From Streptomyces resistomycificus (lineage in GTDB: Bacteria > Actinomycetota > Actinomycetes > Streptomycetales > Streptomycetaceae), in assembly GCF_001514265.1 (NCBI RefSeq), contig NZ_KQ948992.1, forward strand, positions 248,001-312,000: a stretch of DNA of 64,000 nucleotides, in the 5' to 3' direction. The translations under genes were made by a program, and so were the position numbers. Every line of letters starts with the position of its first letter. The first letter of the stretch is position 1. The notes below the pieces were generated by a model. The model made no database searches, was not told the origin of the DNA, and was given only the letters and a program-made list of their open reading frames with translations. Shown here piece by piece: positions 17,063 to 25,131 of this stretch.

Positions 17063-17640
17063 GCCGCACCCCCGTATCCGGGAGGCGCGCCGGGCGCCCC
17101 GGCGTCGTGGGCGGTGGACAGCAGTTGCAGGCCGAGGCGGAGCCGGCGGCGGGCCTCGTCCTCGGTGACGCCGAGGTCGGTGGCGGTCTGGCGGTAGTCG
17201 CGGCGCTGGAAGTAGGCGAGCTCCAGGGCGGCGCGCAGGGGGACGGGCATGGACTGGACGATGTAGTCGGCGCGGGCGGCGACCGAGGCGTGGCGGACCT
17301 TGCGCTCCAGGTCCTCGGTGGTGCCGTGGCCGTCCTGGGCCAGTGCGGCGGTCTCGGTGGCGCGCAGCCGCTGCACGGCGAGGCGGTGGGTCAGGGTGGC
17401 GACCCAGGTGCGCAGCGGGCCCTGTTTGGGGTCGTAGGTGTCGGGGTGCTCCCAGACATGGGCGAAGACCTCGCGGGTGATGCCGTCGGCGGCGCGTTCG
17501 TCCCCCAGCACCCGGTGGGCGAGGCCGTGCACGAGGGAGGCGAAGCGGTCGTAGAGCTCGCCGAGGGCCGCCGCCTCACCGCGCGCGAGCCGCTGTTGCA
17601 TCTTGCGGTCCCAGCGGGGCGGTGTGTCCTTCTTCGCCAT
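17059..17640 (-). CDS. ECF RNA polymerase sigma factor (SCO4409-like)
   Basis: 193 residues with sigma region 2 (LGELYDRFASLVHGLAHRV ... EVFAHVWEHPDTYDP) and region 4 (VPLRAALELAYFQRRDYRQ, TDLGVTEDEARRRLRLGLQ). It is an ECF-type factor coupled to the zinc-finger protein downstream. Just upstream of the ATG are three 12-base direct repeats beginning GTGTC (17661-17696), and further out a GATCAG-AC-CTGATC palindrome (17827-17840) that could be an operator. It is divergent from the STAS gene, consistent with the S. coelicolor SCO4409-SCO4411 order. Confidence 0.92.
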   Translation of the reverse strand: MAKKDTPPRWDRKMQQRLARGEAAALGELYDRFASLVHGLAHRVLGDERAADGITREVFAHVWEHPDTYDPKQGPLRTWVATLTHRLAVQRLRATETAALAQDGHGTTEDLERKVRHASVAARADYIVQSMPVPLRAALELAYFQRRDYRQTATDLGVTEDEARRRLRLGLQLLSTAHDAGAPGAPPGYGGAA

Positions 17641-17983
17641 GCGGCCCTCTCAGCCTGCCCGTGTCCCGGCTCGTGTCGCGGACTGTGTCCCTGTCAAGCC
17701 TGCGCCCAGCGTCTCCTCGAATGTAGTCGGCACCTCCGGTGGTGCACGCCCCTTTGTTCCAATGCGCGCCCCCGGCGGTCACCTCCTGGTAGAGGGGTCG
17801 GGCGGCGCCTACCCACCCATCCCTCCGATCAGACCTGATCGAACAGGATCGAATGCGACTGAAACAAGCCTCTTTCGCCTTCCTGCCGTTTCTGGGCCCG
17901 TGTTTCAGGGAACTGCCGCTGGGCAGCCGCGCTGCAAGGAAGCGAAGGGACGGCTTCCGGTTGCTTTCCGGCGAGCGAAGGGC
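17641..17983. promoter_or_regulatory. Divergent promoter region, ECF sigma / STAS protein
   Basis: 343 bases with no convincing gene; the STAS frame stays open upstream but reads like leader. It contains three tandem 12-base repeats (17661-17696) and a palindrome with 6-base arms, GATCAG/CTGATC, at 17827-17840. These are the only notable regulatory signals. Confidence 0.4.
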
Positions 17984-18364
17984 ATGGTGGTGGCGTTCAA
18001 TGTGACCGACAGCGGGCAGGGCGATTGGGCCGTGCTCCAGGTGTCGGGCGAGCTGGACCTGGTGACGTCGCCCGTGTTGCGACAACGGGTGCACGACGAG
18101 GTGGCCGAGGGCCGTCACAGTCTCGTCCTCGATCTGTCCGAGGTGTTCTTCTGCGACTCCAGCGGCGTCGGCGTGCTCATCGCCTCCCGTCGCCTCATCC
18201 GCTCCTGCCAGGGCCGGCTCCGTCTGATCCTCCCGGCTCAGGGCGCGGAGGACGGCTCCCACGTCAACCGGGTGCTGGGCGCGCTGGGCGTGCGCAGACT
18301 GTTCGACGTGCATCCCGACCTCGCGTCGGCAGTGAGCGAGGAGGCCGGCCCGCTGTCCGCGTGA
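17984..18364 (+). CDS. STAS-domain anti-sigma factor antagonist
   Basis: 126 residues of a single STAS domain: WAVLQVSGELDLVTSPVLR, then the phosphorylation site motif LVLDLSEVFFCDSSGVGVL with the target serine in DSSG (near residue 57). Such proteins bind RsbW-type kinases and free sigma factors when dephosphorylated. GAAGGG lies almost against ATG 17984, so GTG 17990 may be the real start. It is adjacent to, and divergent from, an ECF sigma gene that has its own zinc-finger partner, so its cognate kinase is probably elsewhere, for example the ATPase at 23230. Confidence 0.88.
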   Translation: MVVAFNVTDSGQGDWAVLQVSGELDLVTSPVLRQRVHDEVAEGRHSLVLDLSEVFFCDSSGVGVLIASRRLIRSCQGRLRLILPAQGAEDGSHVNRVLGALGVRRLFDVHPDLASAVSEEAGPLSA

Positions 18365-18529
18365 CGGCGAGGCCGCCCGGCCGGACGAGGGCTGTGGTTC
18401 TGCCACACCGTCGTCCCGAAATTCACCCGGTCCTGGCACAAGCGTCGCTTTCCCGCGCCCGGAGATGCCCTCGCGTCGTACGCTCCGTGCCAGAGCACCC
18501 CGACGTCACGTAAGGCGGCACGAGAAGAC

Positions 18530-19042
18530 ATGGTCAGCAGCGAGTACGAGCGCAGGATCGCCGCCCGGTTCGCCACCTTCGACCAGGACGGCAACGGATA
18601 CATCGACCGCGAGGACTTCAACGTGGCGGCCAAGGCGCTGCTCACGGAGTTCGGCACGGCGGCCAGGTCCGACAAGGGACAGGCCCTGTATCTCGGTGCC
18701 GAGGCGTTCTGGCAGGGCATGGCCGGGATAGCGGACCGGGACGGTGACCAGCGCATCACCCAGGACGAGTTCGTGGGCGGAGCGGTCAAGCGCCTGCGGG
18801 ACAACCCGGAGCGGTTCGCCGAGATCGCCCGTCCCTTCCTGCACGCGGCGCTCGCCGTGGCCGACCCCGACGGGGACGGCGCGGCCACCGTCGAGGACAC
18901 CGCGCGCGTGCTGAGGATCCTCGGCGTCCCCCAGGAGGTCGCCCGGTCCGCCGCGACGGCGATCGACACGGACGGCGACGGCAGGATCGGCGAGAACGAG
19001 ATCGTGACCGCCCTCGCCCGCTACTTCACCGTCCCCGAGTGA
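18530..19042 (+). CDS. Calcium-binding protein with four EF-hands
   Basis: 170 residues with four regular EF-hand loops: DQDGNGYIDRED, DRDGDQRITQDE, DPDGDGAATVED and DTDGDGRIGENE. All carry Asp at positions 1, 3 and 5; three have Glu and one Asp at position 12. It is cytoplasmic, with no signal peptide, and calmodulin-like in layout, as in the Streptomyces CabC type and SCO4411. The role is probably calcium buffering or signalling in aerial growth. Its 3' end overlaps the convergent ligase gene by 22 bases. Confidence 0.92.
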   Translation: MVSSEYERRIAARFATFDQDGNGYIDREDFNVAAKALLTEFGTAARSDKGQALYLGAEAFWQGMAGIADRDGDQRITQDEFVGGAVKRLRDNPERFAEIARPFLHAALAVADPDGDGAATVEDTARVLRILGVPQEVARSAATAIDTDGDGRIGENEIVTALARYFTVPE

Positions 19043-20562
19043 TCTGACCCCGAGTGAGCTGAGAAACGCTCCCTGAGCTTGTACTTGAGCACCTTCCGCA
19101 GGGTCTCGCCCCGCGGAAGGGCCGCCACCACCTCCAGCCGCTCCGGCAGCTTGTGCGTCGCCAGCCCTTCCGCGCGCAGGTACGAGGTCACCGCCTCCAG
19201 CGTCAGCGCGCCGGTCGGCGAGGGCTGTCGCGGCGGCTCGACCACGGCACAGACCAGCTCCCCGCGCTCCGGGTCCGGCAGCCCGATCACCGCCACGTCC
19301 CCGACGCCCGGGTGCCGGTGCAGCAGGTCCTCGATCTCCTTCGCCGAGATGTTCTCGCCCTTGCGGATGATGACGTCCTTGAGCCGGCCGGTGAGAACCA
19401 GATGGCCGGTGTCCGTCAGCCGCCCCAGGTCCCCGGTGCGCAGAAAGCCCTCCTCGTCGAAGGCGTCGGCGGTCTGGGCCGGATCCAGGTACCCCCGGCA
19501 CACGGCCTCGCCCTTCAGCCGCACCTCCCCGTCCACGATCCGTATCTCCATCCCCTCGGGCGGCCGTCCCTCCGTCGTCGCCAGCATCTCCGGGGTGTCG
19601 TCCGGCGCCCCCATCGTGATCATCGGTACCTCGGTCATGCCGTATCCGTGGGTCAGCTGCACCCCCATCTCCCGGACCACGGCGTGGTACACCTCCGGCG
19701 GCTTGGGCGCCCCGCCGCCCGCGAGCAGCCGCAGGGACGGAATCACCGGGACGCCGGGCTGTCCGCGCTGCTCGGCGAGGAACATCGAGTAGAACGCCGT
19801 CGACCCGCCCGCCATCGTCACCCCGTGCCCGCGGTAGCCCGCGAGCGCGTCCGGCAGCGCGAACTGCTCGAACAACACCGCCGGGAAGCCGTACAGCAGC
19901 AGCATCACCAGGTAGTCGGGGCCACCGATATGGGCGTAGGGGAAGGCGATGGAGCCCACGTCGGAGGCGGTGGGCCGCAGTGCGTGGGCGAGGCAGGAGC
20001 CGCCCGCGATCAGTGAACGGTCCGTGTGCAGGACGCCCTTGGGGTCGGAGGTCGTGCCCGAGGTCCAGTAGATCCAGCGGACCGACGTGCCCTCGGCGGG
20101 AGGCGGCGGCAGCACGGACGGGTCGCCGTCGGGCAGGCGGTCGTACGCCTCGACGACGCCCTTGGCGCCGAGGCGGCGTGCCATCTCCGTGTGGTCGAAG
20201 CCGCGCCACTCGCCCGGCACCGCGAAGTACTCCGCCTTCGACTCCCGCAGCGCGAAGCCGACCTCGCGCTCCCGGTAGAACGGGATCACCGGGGTCTGGA
20301 CGGCGCCCAGGCGGGCCAGCGCGAAGGACAGCACGACCGTCTCGATGCGGGTCGGCAGCTGCCAGGCGACGACCGTGCCGGGGCGCACCCCCAGGTCGTA
20401 CAGGCCCGCCGCGACCCGCTCGGCCCGGTCGCGCAGCTCCCCGAAGCTCAGTGCCCGGTCGTCCTGGAGGAGGAGCGGGCGGTCGGGGGTGAGGTCGGCG
20501 CAGCGGGCGGCCAGGTCCCAGAGGGTGCGGGAGGCGCCGAGCGTGTGGGCGGTGTCGTTCAC
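19021..20562 (-). CDS. AMP-forming acyl-CoA ligase (cyclohexanecarboxylate/FadD17-like)
   Basis: 513 residues from GTG 20562 (GGGGG just upstream). P-loop IYWTSGTTSDPKGV, A5 motif HGYGMTEVPM, A7 TGDLGRL, A8 GRLKDVIIRKGENISAKEIE, and a C-terminal lysine in LRKVLKYKLRERF. It converts a carboxylic acid, ATP and CoA to acyl-CoA, AMP and PPi. The A8 form with GENISA is common in ligases for alicyclic or steroid acids. It is divergent from the acyl-CoA dehydrogenase pair, and the operator at 20580 lies 18 bases upstream of its start, placing it in the palindrome regulon. Confidence 0.9.
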   Translation of the reverse strand: MNDTAHTLGASRTLWDLAARCADLTPDRPLLLQDDRALSFGELRDRAERVAAGLYDLGVRPGTVVAWQLPTRIETVVLSFALARLGAVQTPVIPFYREREVGFALRESKAEYFAVPGEWRGFDHTEMARRLGAKGVVEAYDRLPDGDPSVLPPPPAEGTSVRWIYWTSGTTSDPKGVLHTDRSLIAGGSCLAHALRPTASDVGSIAFPYAHIGGPDYLVMLLLYGFPAVLFEQFALPDALAGYRGHGVTMAGGSTAFYSMFLAEQRGQPGVPVIPSLRLLAGGGAPKPPEVYHAVVREMGVQLTHGYGMTEVPMITMGAPDDTPEMLATTEGRPPEGMEIRIVDGEVRLKGEAVCRGYLDPAQTADAFDEEGFLRTGDLGRLTDTGHLVLTGRLKDVIIRKGENISAKEIEDLLHRHPGVGDVAVIGLPDPERGELVCAVVEPPRQPSPTGALTLEAVTSYLRAEGLATHKLPERLEVVAALPRGETLRKVLKYKLRERFSAHSGSDHSGTVK

Positions 20563-20579
20563 AACGGCCCCCTGTATAG

Positions 20580-20594
20580 CTGACGGGTAGTCAG
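20580..20594. promoter_or_regulatory. Regulon palindrome 1 (ligase side)
   Basis: CTGACGGGTAGTCAG, with perfect 5-bp arms. It lies 18 bases upstream of the GTG of the ligase at 19021-20562. Confidence 0.75.
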
Positions 20595-20670
20595 ATCGTG
20601 GGCAGAGCGTAGGGCCCGGTGCCTTGTCGGTCCAGAGGCGCGGGGCTAGCCTTCCCGGGAGCAGCAAAAA

Positions 20671-20685
20671 CTGATGAGGCGTCAG
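20671..20685. promoter_or_regulatory. Regulon palindrome 2 (dehydrogenase side)
   Basis: CTGATGAGGCGTCAG. One arm deviates by one base. It covers the alternative ATG 20674 and so supports the GTG 20707 start of the dehydrogenase. Confidence 0.65.
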
Positions 20686-20706
20686 ATCGCAGTCTGGGGG
20701 CCGCCG

Positions 20707-21861
20707 GTGGATCTCGCCCAATCGCCCGAGGAGGAGGAGTTCCGGGCGCGGCTGAGGGAGTGGCTGGCGAAGGTGCTGCCGACGCTGCCGCCCAGGCCGT
20801 CGCCGGACGACTGGCCCGGGCGCCGCGCCTACGACCTCGGCTGGCAGCGCACGCTGTACGACGCCGGGTACGCCGGCCTGCACTGGCCGGTCGACGCGGG
20901 CGGGCAGGGCGCCACCCCGACCCAGCACCTGATCTTCCTTGAGGAGACGGAACGGGCCGGCGCGCCCTACGTGGGCGCCAACTTCGTCGGCCTGCTGCAC
21001 GCCGGGCCCACCATCGCCGCCGAGGGGACGCCGGAGCAACGGGCGCGCTGGCTGCCGCCCGTGCTGCGCGGCGAGGAGGTCTGGTGCCAGGGCTTCAGCG
21101 AACCGGACGCCGGAAGCGACCTGGCGTCGCTGCGCACGCGCGCGTGCCGGGACGGCGATGACTACGTGGTCACCGGCTCCAAGATCTGGACCTCGCACGC
21201 CGAAGTCGCCGACTGGTGCGAGCTGTTGGTGCGCACGGATCAGCGGGCCCCCAGGCACCGGGGCATCACGTGGCTCGCCCTGCCGATGGACGCCCCGGGC
21301 GTCACCGTACGGCCGCTCAGAACGCTCGCCGGGTCGGCCGAGTTCGCCGAGGTGTTCCTCGACGAGGTGCGGGTGCCCGCCACCCATCGGGTCGGCGAGG
21401 AGAACGACGGCTGGCGCGTGACCATGGTGACCCTCTCCTTCGAACGCGGCACCGCCTTCGTGGGCGAGGTGGTCGCCTGCCGTCGCGTGCTCGGCGAACT
21501 CGCCCGCACCGCACGCGAGAACGGCCGCTGGGACGATCCGGCCCTCCGTCGGCGGCTGGGCAGGCTGAACGCCGAGTTCCGCGCCCTGTGGCGGCTCACG
21601 CAGTGGAACGTGAGCGAGGCGGAGGCGGGCGGCGGTGTGCCCGGCGTGGGCGGCTCGGTCTTCAAGCTGCGCTACTCACAGGCCCGCCAGCGGCTCTACG
21701 ACGCCGCCGCGGACGTCCTCGGCCCCGACTGTCTCGACCTGGACCGGCCCTGGACGCTCGACCGGCTGTCGTCCCTGTCGTACACCATCGCCGCCGGGAC
21801 CTCGCAGATCCAGCGGAACATCGTGGCCGAGCGGATCCTCGGGCTGCCGAAGGGACGATGA
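20707..21861 (+). CDS. Acyl-CoA dehydrogenase, large-type subunit
   Basis: 384 residues from GTG 20707 (GGGGG 6 bases upstream, and ATG 20674 lies inside an operator). The flavin signature WCQGFSEPDAGSDLASL and GSKIWTSHAEVADW are clear. The C-terminal motif reads TIAAGTSQIQRNIVAERI: the catalytic Glu of the usual YEGT form is replaced, as in heteromeric actinobacterial steroid dehydrogenases where the active site is shared. It is followed one base later by a smaller dehydrogenase subunit, so the pair probably forms an alpha2beta2 enzyme. It would introduce a 2,3-double bond in an acyl-CoA. Confidence 0.9.
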   Translation: MDLAQSPEEEEFRARLREWLAKVLPTLPPRPSPDDWPGRRAYDLGWQRTLYDAGYAGLHWPVDAGGQGATPTQHLIFLEETERAGAPYVGANFVGLLHAGPTIAAEGTPEQRARWLPPVLRGEEVWCQGFSEPDAGSDLASLRTRACRDGDDYVVTGSKIWTSHAEVADWCELLVRTDQRAPRHRGITWLALPMDAPGVTVRPLRTLAGSAEFAEVFLDEVRVPATHRVGEENDGWRVTMVTLSFERGTAFVGEVVACRRVLGELARTARENGRWDDPALRRRLGRLNAEFRALWRLTQWNVSEAEAGGGVPGVGGSVFKLRYSQARQRLYDAAADVLGPDCLDLDRPWTLDRLSSLSYTIAAGTSQIQRNIVAERILGLPKGR

Positions 21862-21862
21862 C

Positions 21863-22726
21863 GTGCGTTTCCGACTGACCGAGGACCAACGCGCCCTGCG
21901 GGAGGGCGTACGGCAACTGCTGGCCCGCCGGTTCGGCCGCGAGGCACTGCGGGCGGCCGTGGCGGCGCCCGGGCTGGACCGCGCGCTGTGGCGGGAGCTC
22001 GGCGCCGCCGGGTTCTTCGCGCTGCGGCTGCCGGAGGCGGACGGCGGGGTGGGACTCGGGCTGCCCGAGACGGTGTTGGCCTTCGAGGAGGCGGGGCGGG
22101 TGCTGCTGCCCGGTCCGCTGGTGGCCACGCATCTCGCGGCCGCGAGCGTGCCGGGGGCGGCCACTGGGGAGACGGTGGTGGCCGCCGCCGACGGAAGGCT
22201 GGTGGAGTGGCTGACGGAGGCGGACGTCGTACGGGGGGAGGTCGCCGGAGCCGTACCGCTGCGGTCGGTCGATCCGCTGACCCCACTGCACCGGACGGCC
22301 GCCGCCGGGCCAACGGACCCCGTCGCCGTTCTCCTCACCGCCGCCGAGCAGCTCGGCACCGCCACACGCGTGTGCGAGCTGGCCGTGCAACACGCCCGGA
22401 CGCGTGAGCAGTTCGGACAGCCGATCGGGGCCTTCCAGGCGGTCAAGCATCTGTGCGCCGAGATGCTGGTGCGCGCGGAGACGGCCCGGGCCGCGGTGTA
22501 CGCGGCGGCCGTCACCGCGCAGCCGGCCGACATCGCGACGGCCCGGCTGCTCGCCGACGAGGCGGCCCAGCTCGGCACCCGGGACTGCCTCCAGGTGCAC
22601 GGCGGCATGGGGTTCACCTGGGAGAGCGAGGTCCACCTGCATCTCAAACGCTCCTGGGTGCGGGCACAACGTGGCGGTGCGAACACGGAGAGTGAGGAAC
22701 TTCTGGCGGCCGATCTGGTGGGCTGA
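21863..22726 (+). CDS. Acyl-CoA dehydrogenase, small-type subunit
   Basis: 287 residues, about 95 fewer than a full-length dehydrogenase, with most of the middle beta domain missing. The N-terminus RFRLTEDQRALREGVRQLL and the C-terminal ARTREQFGQPIGAFQAVKH and VHGGMGFTWESEVHLHLKR are intact. The GTG start lies one base after the stop of the previous subunit, giving coupled, equimolar translation. The short form and pairing match the beta subunits of alpha2beta2 steroid-type dehydrogenases (compare FadE26-FadE27 and FadE28-FadE29). It lies in the palindrome regulon through the promoter at 20671. Confidence 0.9.
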   Translation: MRFRLTEDQRALREGVRQLLARRFGREALRAAVAAPGLDRALWRELGAAGFFALRLPEADGGVGLGLPETVLAFEEAGRVLLPGPLVATHLAAASVPGAATGETVVAAADGRLVEWLTEADVVRGEVAGAVPLRSVDPLTPLHRTAAAGPTDPVAVLLTAAEQLGTATRVCELAVQHARTREQFGQPIGAFQAVKHLCAEMLVRAETARAAVYAAAVTAQPADIATARLLADEAAQLGTRDCLQVHGGMGFTWESEVHLHLKRSWVRAQRGGANTESEELLAADLVG

Positions 22727-23229
22727 GCGGCTCGGAACGCGTGTGGGCTGCGGTGGTGCCGAGGCGGCCGGGACGGATGTCGCGGATTGTGGCATACCGG
22801 AATCACGCTGCGTTGATATCGGGTTGTGTCCTAGGTGTGACTCGTCACGTCCCGGAGTCGGACGGTCGCTCCGGTACCTTGTGTGAGATGCGAGTGGTTC
22901 CGAGCACGAGCCATGCCGGTGGCGCCTTCGAGGCGGCTCCGGATTGGGCGGTGCGCACCCCGGTTCGCAGGGCAGGAAGGCCGTCGGCCCCTGCTTGTTC
23001 GACTCCCCACTACGAGCGTCGCACAGTATGGCGCACGGGTACTCCTTCGCGCTGGAATATGCCCGAAGCGCTTGTTGGGGTGACTGTACGTCAACCATGC
23101 TGTCTCATCAGGGATTCACGTTCCGTGATCCCGGCTTTGGCTGTTGTTCTGGTCATGCAAAAAATGGCTACGATCGTGGCCCTCGTGAGGCGCGAGGCTA
23201 TGTGTCCGCCGGTTCGGATGGTGTGAGCG
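22727..23229 (+). other. Long leader/promoter region before the anti-sigma ATPase
   Basis: 503 bases without a gene I would defend. An ORF of 112 codons (22889-23226) ends 4 bases before the next start, but its composition is not protein-like except for a short tail. A TTGTTC...TACGAT pair around 23140-23175, 19 bases apart, is a possible promoter. GTGACTCGTCAC (22837-22848) is a small perfect-arm palindrome that differs from the regulon palindrome. Confidence 0.35.
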
Positions 23230-23706
23230 GTGCAGGTGCTTCAAGTGCAGCTGGAGATCCGTCCCGACCCCGCTGAGGTGGGGCGGGCCCGGAAGTGGGC
23301 CCGCTCGCGCCTCGCCGGGTCCGGGATACGGGACGACGAATCGCTCGCGGAAACCCTGATCCTGCTCGTCTCCGAACTGGTCACCAACGCCGTGGTGCAC
23401 ACCGGCTGTCCGGCGGTGCTGCGGTTGTCCCTGCCGTCCGGGGTGACCGAGTCGGCCACCGTGCGCCTCGAGGTGGCCGACCGCAGCGACCGTGCCCCGG
23501 TGCCGCGGTGTGTGGACGGCGAGGAGACCGGGGGCCGGGGTCTCGCCCTCGTCGACGGACTCGCCGACCGCTGGGGCTGGAGCCCCGAGGGCGCCGGCAA
23601 GCGCATCTGGTGCGAACTGGATCGGTGCGCGGGCTCCCGCGACGGCGCCACGGCCTACAGCGGTGGCGCCTCGGCGTATGAGGGGCTGGCGTACGAGGCC
23701 GTGTGA
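23230..23706 (+). CDS. RsbW-type ATP-binding anti-sigma regulator
   Basis: 158 residues with a GHKL/HATPase fold. The N box is SELVTNAVVHTG (the ATP/Mg residues E and N), and the G1/G2 region is ADRSDRAPVPRC ... GGRGLALVDGLADRWG. Such proteins are the many Streptomyces orphan anti-sigma-type ATPases that bind or phosphorylate STAS proteins. The last 30 residues are a Gly/Ala/Tyr-rich tail. It stands alone, without a sigma gene beside it; the STAS protein at 17984 is the nearest possible partner. It is not part of the palindrome regulon. Confidence 0.88.
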   Translation: MQVLQVQLEIRPDPAEVGRARKWARSRLAGSGIRDDESLAETLILLVSELVTNAVVHTGCPAVLRLSLPSGVTESATVRLEVADRSDRAPVPRCVDGEETGGRGLALVDGLADRWGWSPEGAGKRIWCELDRCAGSRDGATAYSGGASAYEGLAYEAV

Positions 23707-24008
23707 CCGGCGCACGGCGGGCCGAATTCCGGGCACCTGCGCGTGGCTTGGCGCACGGACGCAGAAAGCGCTGTCGGCACCTGACGGCCGGTGTACGCGT
23801 GCGCCGGGACATGCTTCCGTGCGCGCCCTTGGCATATCGGGGCATAAGTAATGAAGCGCCGCACGGGTGTTGACGAGGCGTGTCCGTTTGATCACGCTTG
23901 TGGTCAGCGATTCGCCGCGAGGGGACGACGAGGGCTTCGGTGACGGAGGCCCTCGGCGAGCGTGGGTCGTGATTCGGCGTCGGTTCTCTCGGGGCCACGG
24001 GAGCCGAT

Positions 24009-24044
24009 GGGGGTCCCCCCGCTCGAGCGGAGTCGAGAGCGGGG
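24009..24044. repeat. Streptomyces intergenic hairpin repeat
   Basis: GGGGGTCCCCCC followed by CCCCGCTC ... GAGCGGGG stems. This sequence type is very frequent between Streptomyces genes. It lies in a 415-base interval (23707-24121) that otherwise shows no gene. Confidence 0.6.
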
Positions 24045-24057
24045 AGGGTGCGCCGGA

Positions 24058-24116
24058 GTCGGACGGCGGTGCGCGATGCCGTGTTCGGGGCGGGCAGTTG
24101 CGCGCCGCCGTCCGAC
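24058..24116. terminator. Inverted repeat after the cyclase-family gene
   Basis: The left arm GTCGGACGGCGGTGCGC (24058-24074) pairs with GCGCGCCGCCGTCCGAC (24100-24116) with one mismatch. It starts 6 bases after the stop of the minus-strand gene at 24122 and fits its terminator. Confidence 0.7.
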
Positions 24117-24121
24117 GGTCC

Positions 24122-25048
24122 TCACAGGATGGCGACGGGTGCGACCGGGGTGCCGGTGGCGCCGACGAAGGGTTCGGGCATCGCCGACAGCAGGAACGCG
24201 TAGCGCCCTTCTTCTCCACAGGCTGTGGACAACTTTTCGAGATTCCAGTTCTGGCCCTGGAGCATCCCCATCTCCACGAGATGGAGCGCGTGCACGGGCA
24301 GCCACAGGTCCTCGACCTCGGGCGGGAAGATCTCGAAGGTGAGGGTGTCGTTCGCGACCGCGGCCACCTCGCGCGCGTGGAACCACTCCGGGGTGCGGAC
24401 GGACAGGCCCGGTGACGGATAGCCGTACGCCTCCCTGTCGCCCGCCAGGTACACCTGCACCTGTCCGGTCCGCACGAGCACGATGTCGCCGGTCCGCACC
24501 CGTGTGCCGGCGAGTTCCTCCGCGGCCTCCAGGTCCTCGGGCGTGACGGCGTGCGAGCCGTCGAGGCGGTCCCGGCCGAGGGCGCGGGCCACGTCGAGCA
24601 GCACCCCGCGCGAGACGACGTGCCGGGCTTTGTCGATCCCGCTGAACTCGGCGCCGCCGTGCGGGGTGATGGTGCCGGCCGGGCGCCCGTTGTAGAGCCG
24701 CCCCGAGTGCGAGACGTGGGTGAGCGCGTCCCAGTGGGTGGCGGCCTGCAGGCCCATGGTCACGGTGTCGTCGCTGCACGCCACCGTTCCCGGACCGAAG
24801 ATCTCCTGGTTGATCTGCACCATGGAGTGCAGCGGGTTGACCCGGCCCGGAATCAGCCCGGTCTGCACCCCGTCCTGCCTCAGGGGGAGGGCGAGGGGGA
24901 CGCGGCGCCCGGTCCTGACCTCCGTCGCTGCCCGGGCCACGACCTCGTCGGTGATCAGGTTGAGGGTGCCTATCTCGTCGTCCGCCCCCCAACGGCCCCA
25001 GTTGTTCACGCGCTTGGCGATGTCGTGGAACGCGGCGGGTAGCGACAT
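24122..25048 (-). CDS. Cyclase-family (kynurenine-formamidase-like) metal hydrolase
   Basis: 308 residues from ATG 25048 (GGAAGG upstream). It is of the PF04199 cyclase family: the metal-binding segment is ATHWDALTHVSHSGRLYN, and NWGRWGADDEIGTLNLI is at the N-terminus. Family members hydrolyse cyclic amides or lactones, or N-formylkynurenine. In a catabolic cluster it could open a ring or a lactone. The divergent operator at 25096 lies 48 bases upstream, and the gene pairs with the SDR-dehydrogenase operon on the other strand. Confidence 0.85.
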   Translation of the reverse strand: MSLPAAFHDIAKRVNNWGRWGADDEIGTLNLITDEVVARAATEVRTGRRVPLALPLRQDGVQTGLIPGRVNPLHSMVQINQEIFGPGTVACSDDTVTMGLQAATHWDALTHVSHSGRLYNGRPAGTITPHGGAEFSGIDKARHVVSRGVLLDVARALGRDRLDGSHAVTPEDLEAAEELAGTRVRTGDIVLVRTGQVQVYLAGDREAYGYPSPGLSVRTPEWFHAREVAAVANDTLTFEIFPPEVEDLWLPVHALHLVEMGMLQGQNWNLEKLSTACGEEGRYAFLLSAMPEPFVGATGTPVAPVAIL

Positions 25049-25095
25049 GGGTCCTTCCCGGGGCTTGTCTCCGACAGTCTGGCGGGTCATAAAAT

Positions 25096-25110
25096 CTAAC
25101 GGTCCGTCAG
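25096..25110. promoter_or_regulatory. Regulon palindrome 3 (cyclase / SDR)
   Basis: CTAACGGTCCGTCAG, one base off perfect arms. It is shared between the divergent cyclase gene and the SDR operon. Confidence 0.72.
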
Positions 25111-25131
25111 AAACCGCGGGAAGGGGCCGGC

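Noticed and set aside
22837-22848. GTGACTCGTCAC as another copy of the regulon operator
   Set aside because: Arm sequence and the 2-base spacing differ from CTGAC-N5-GTCAG, and it is upstream of a gene unrelated to catabolism.
22889-23226. 112-codon ORF before the anti-sigma ATPase
   Set aside because: No ribosome site, unusual composition, and promoter-like sequence near its end.
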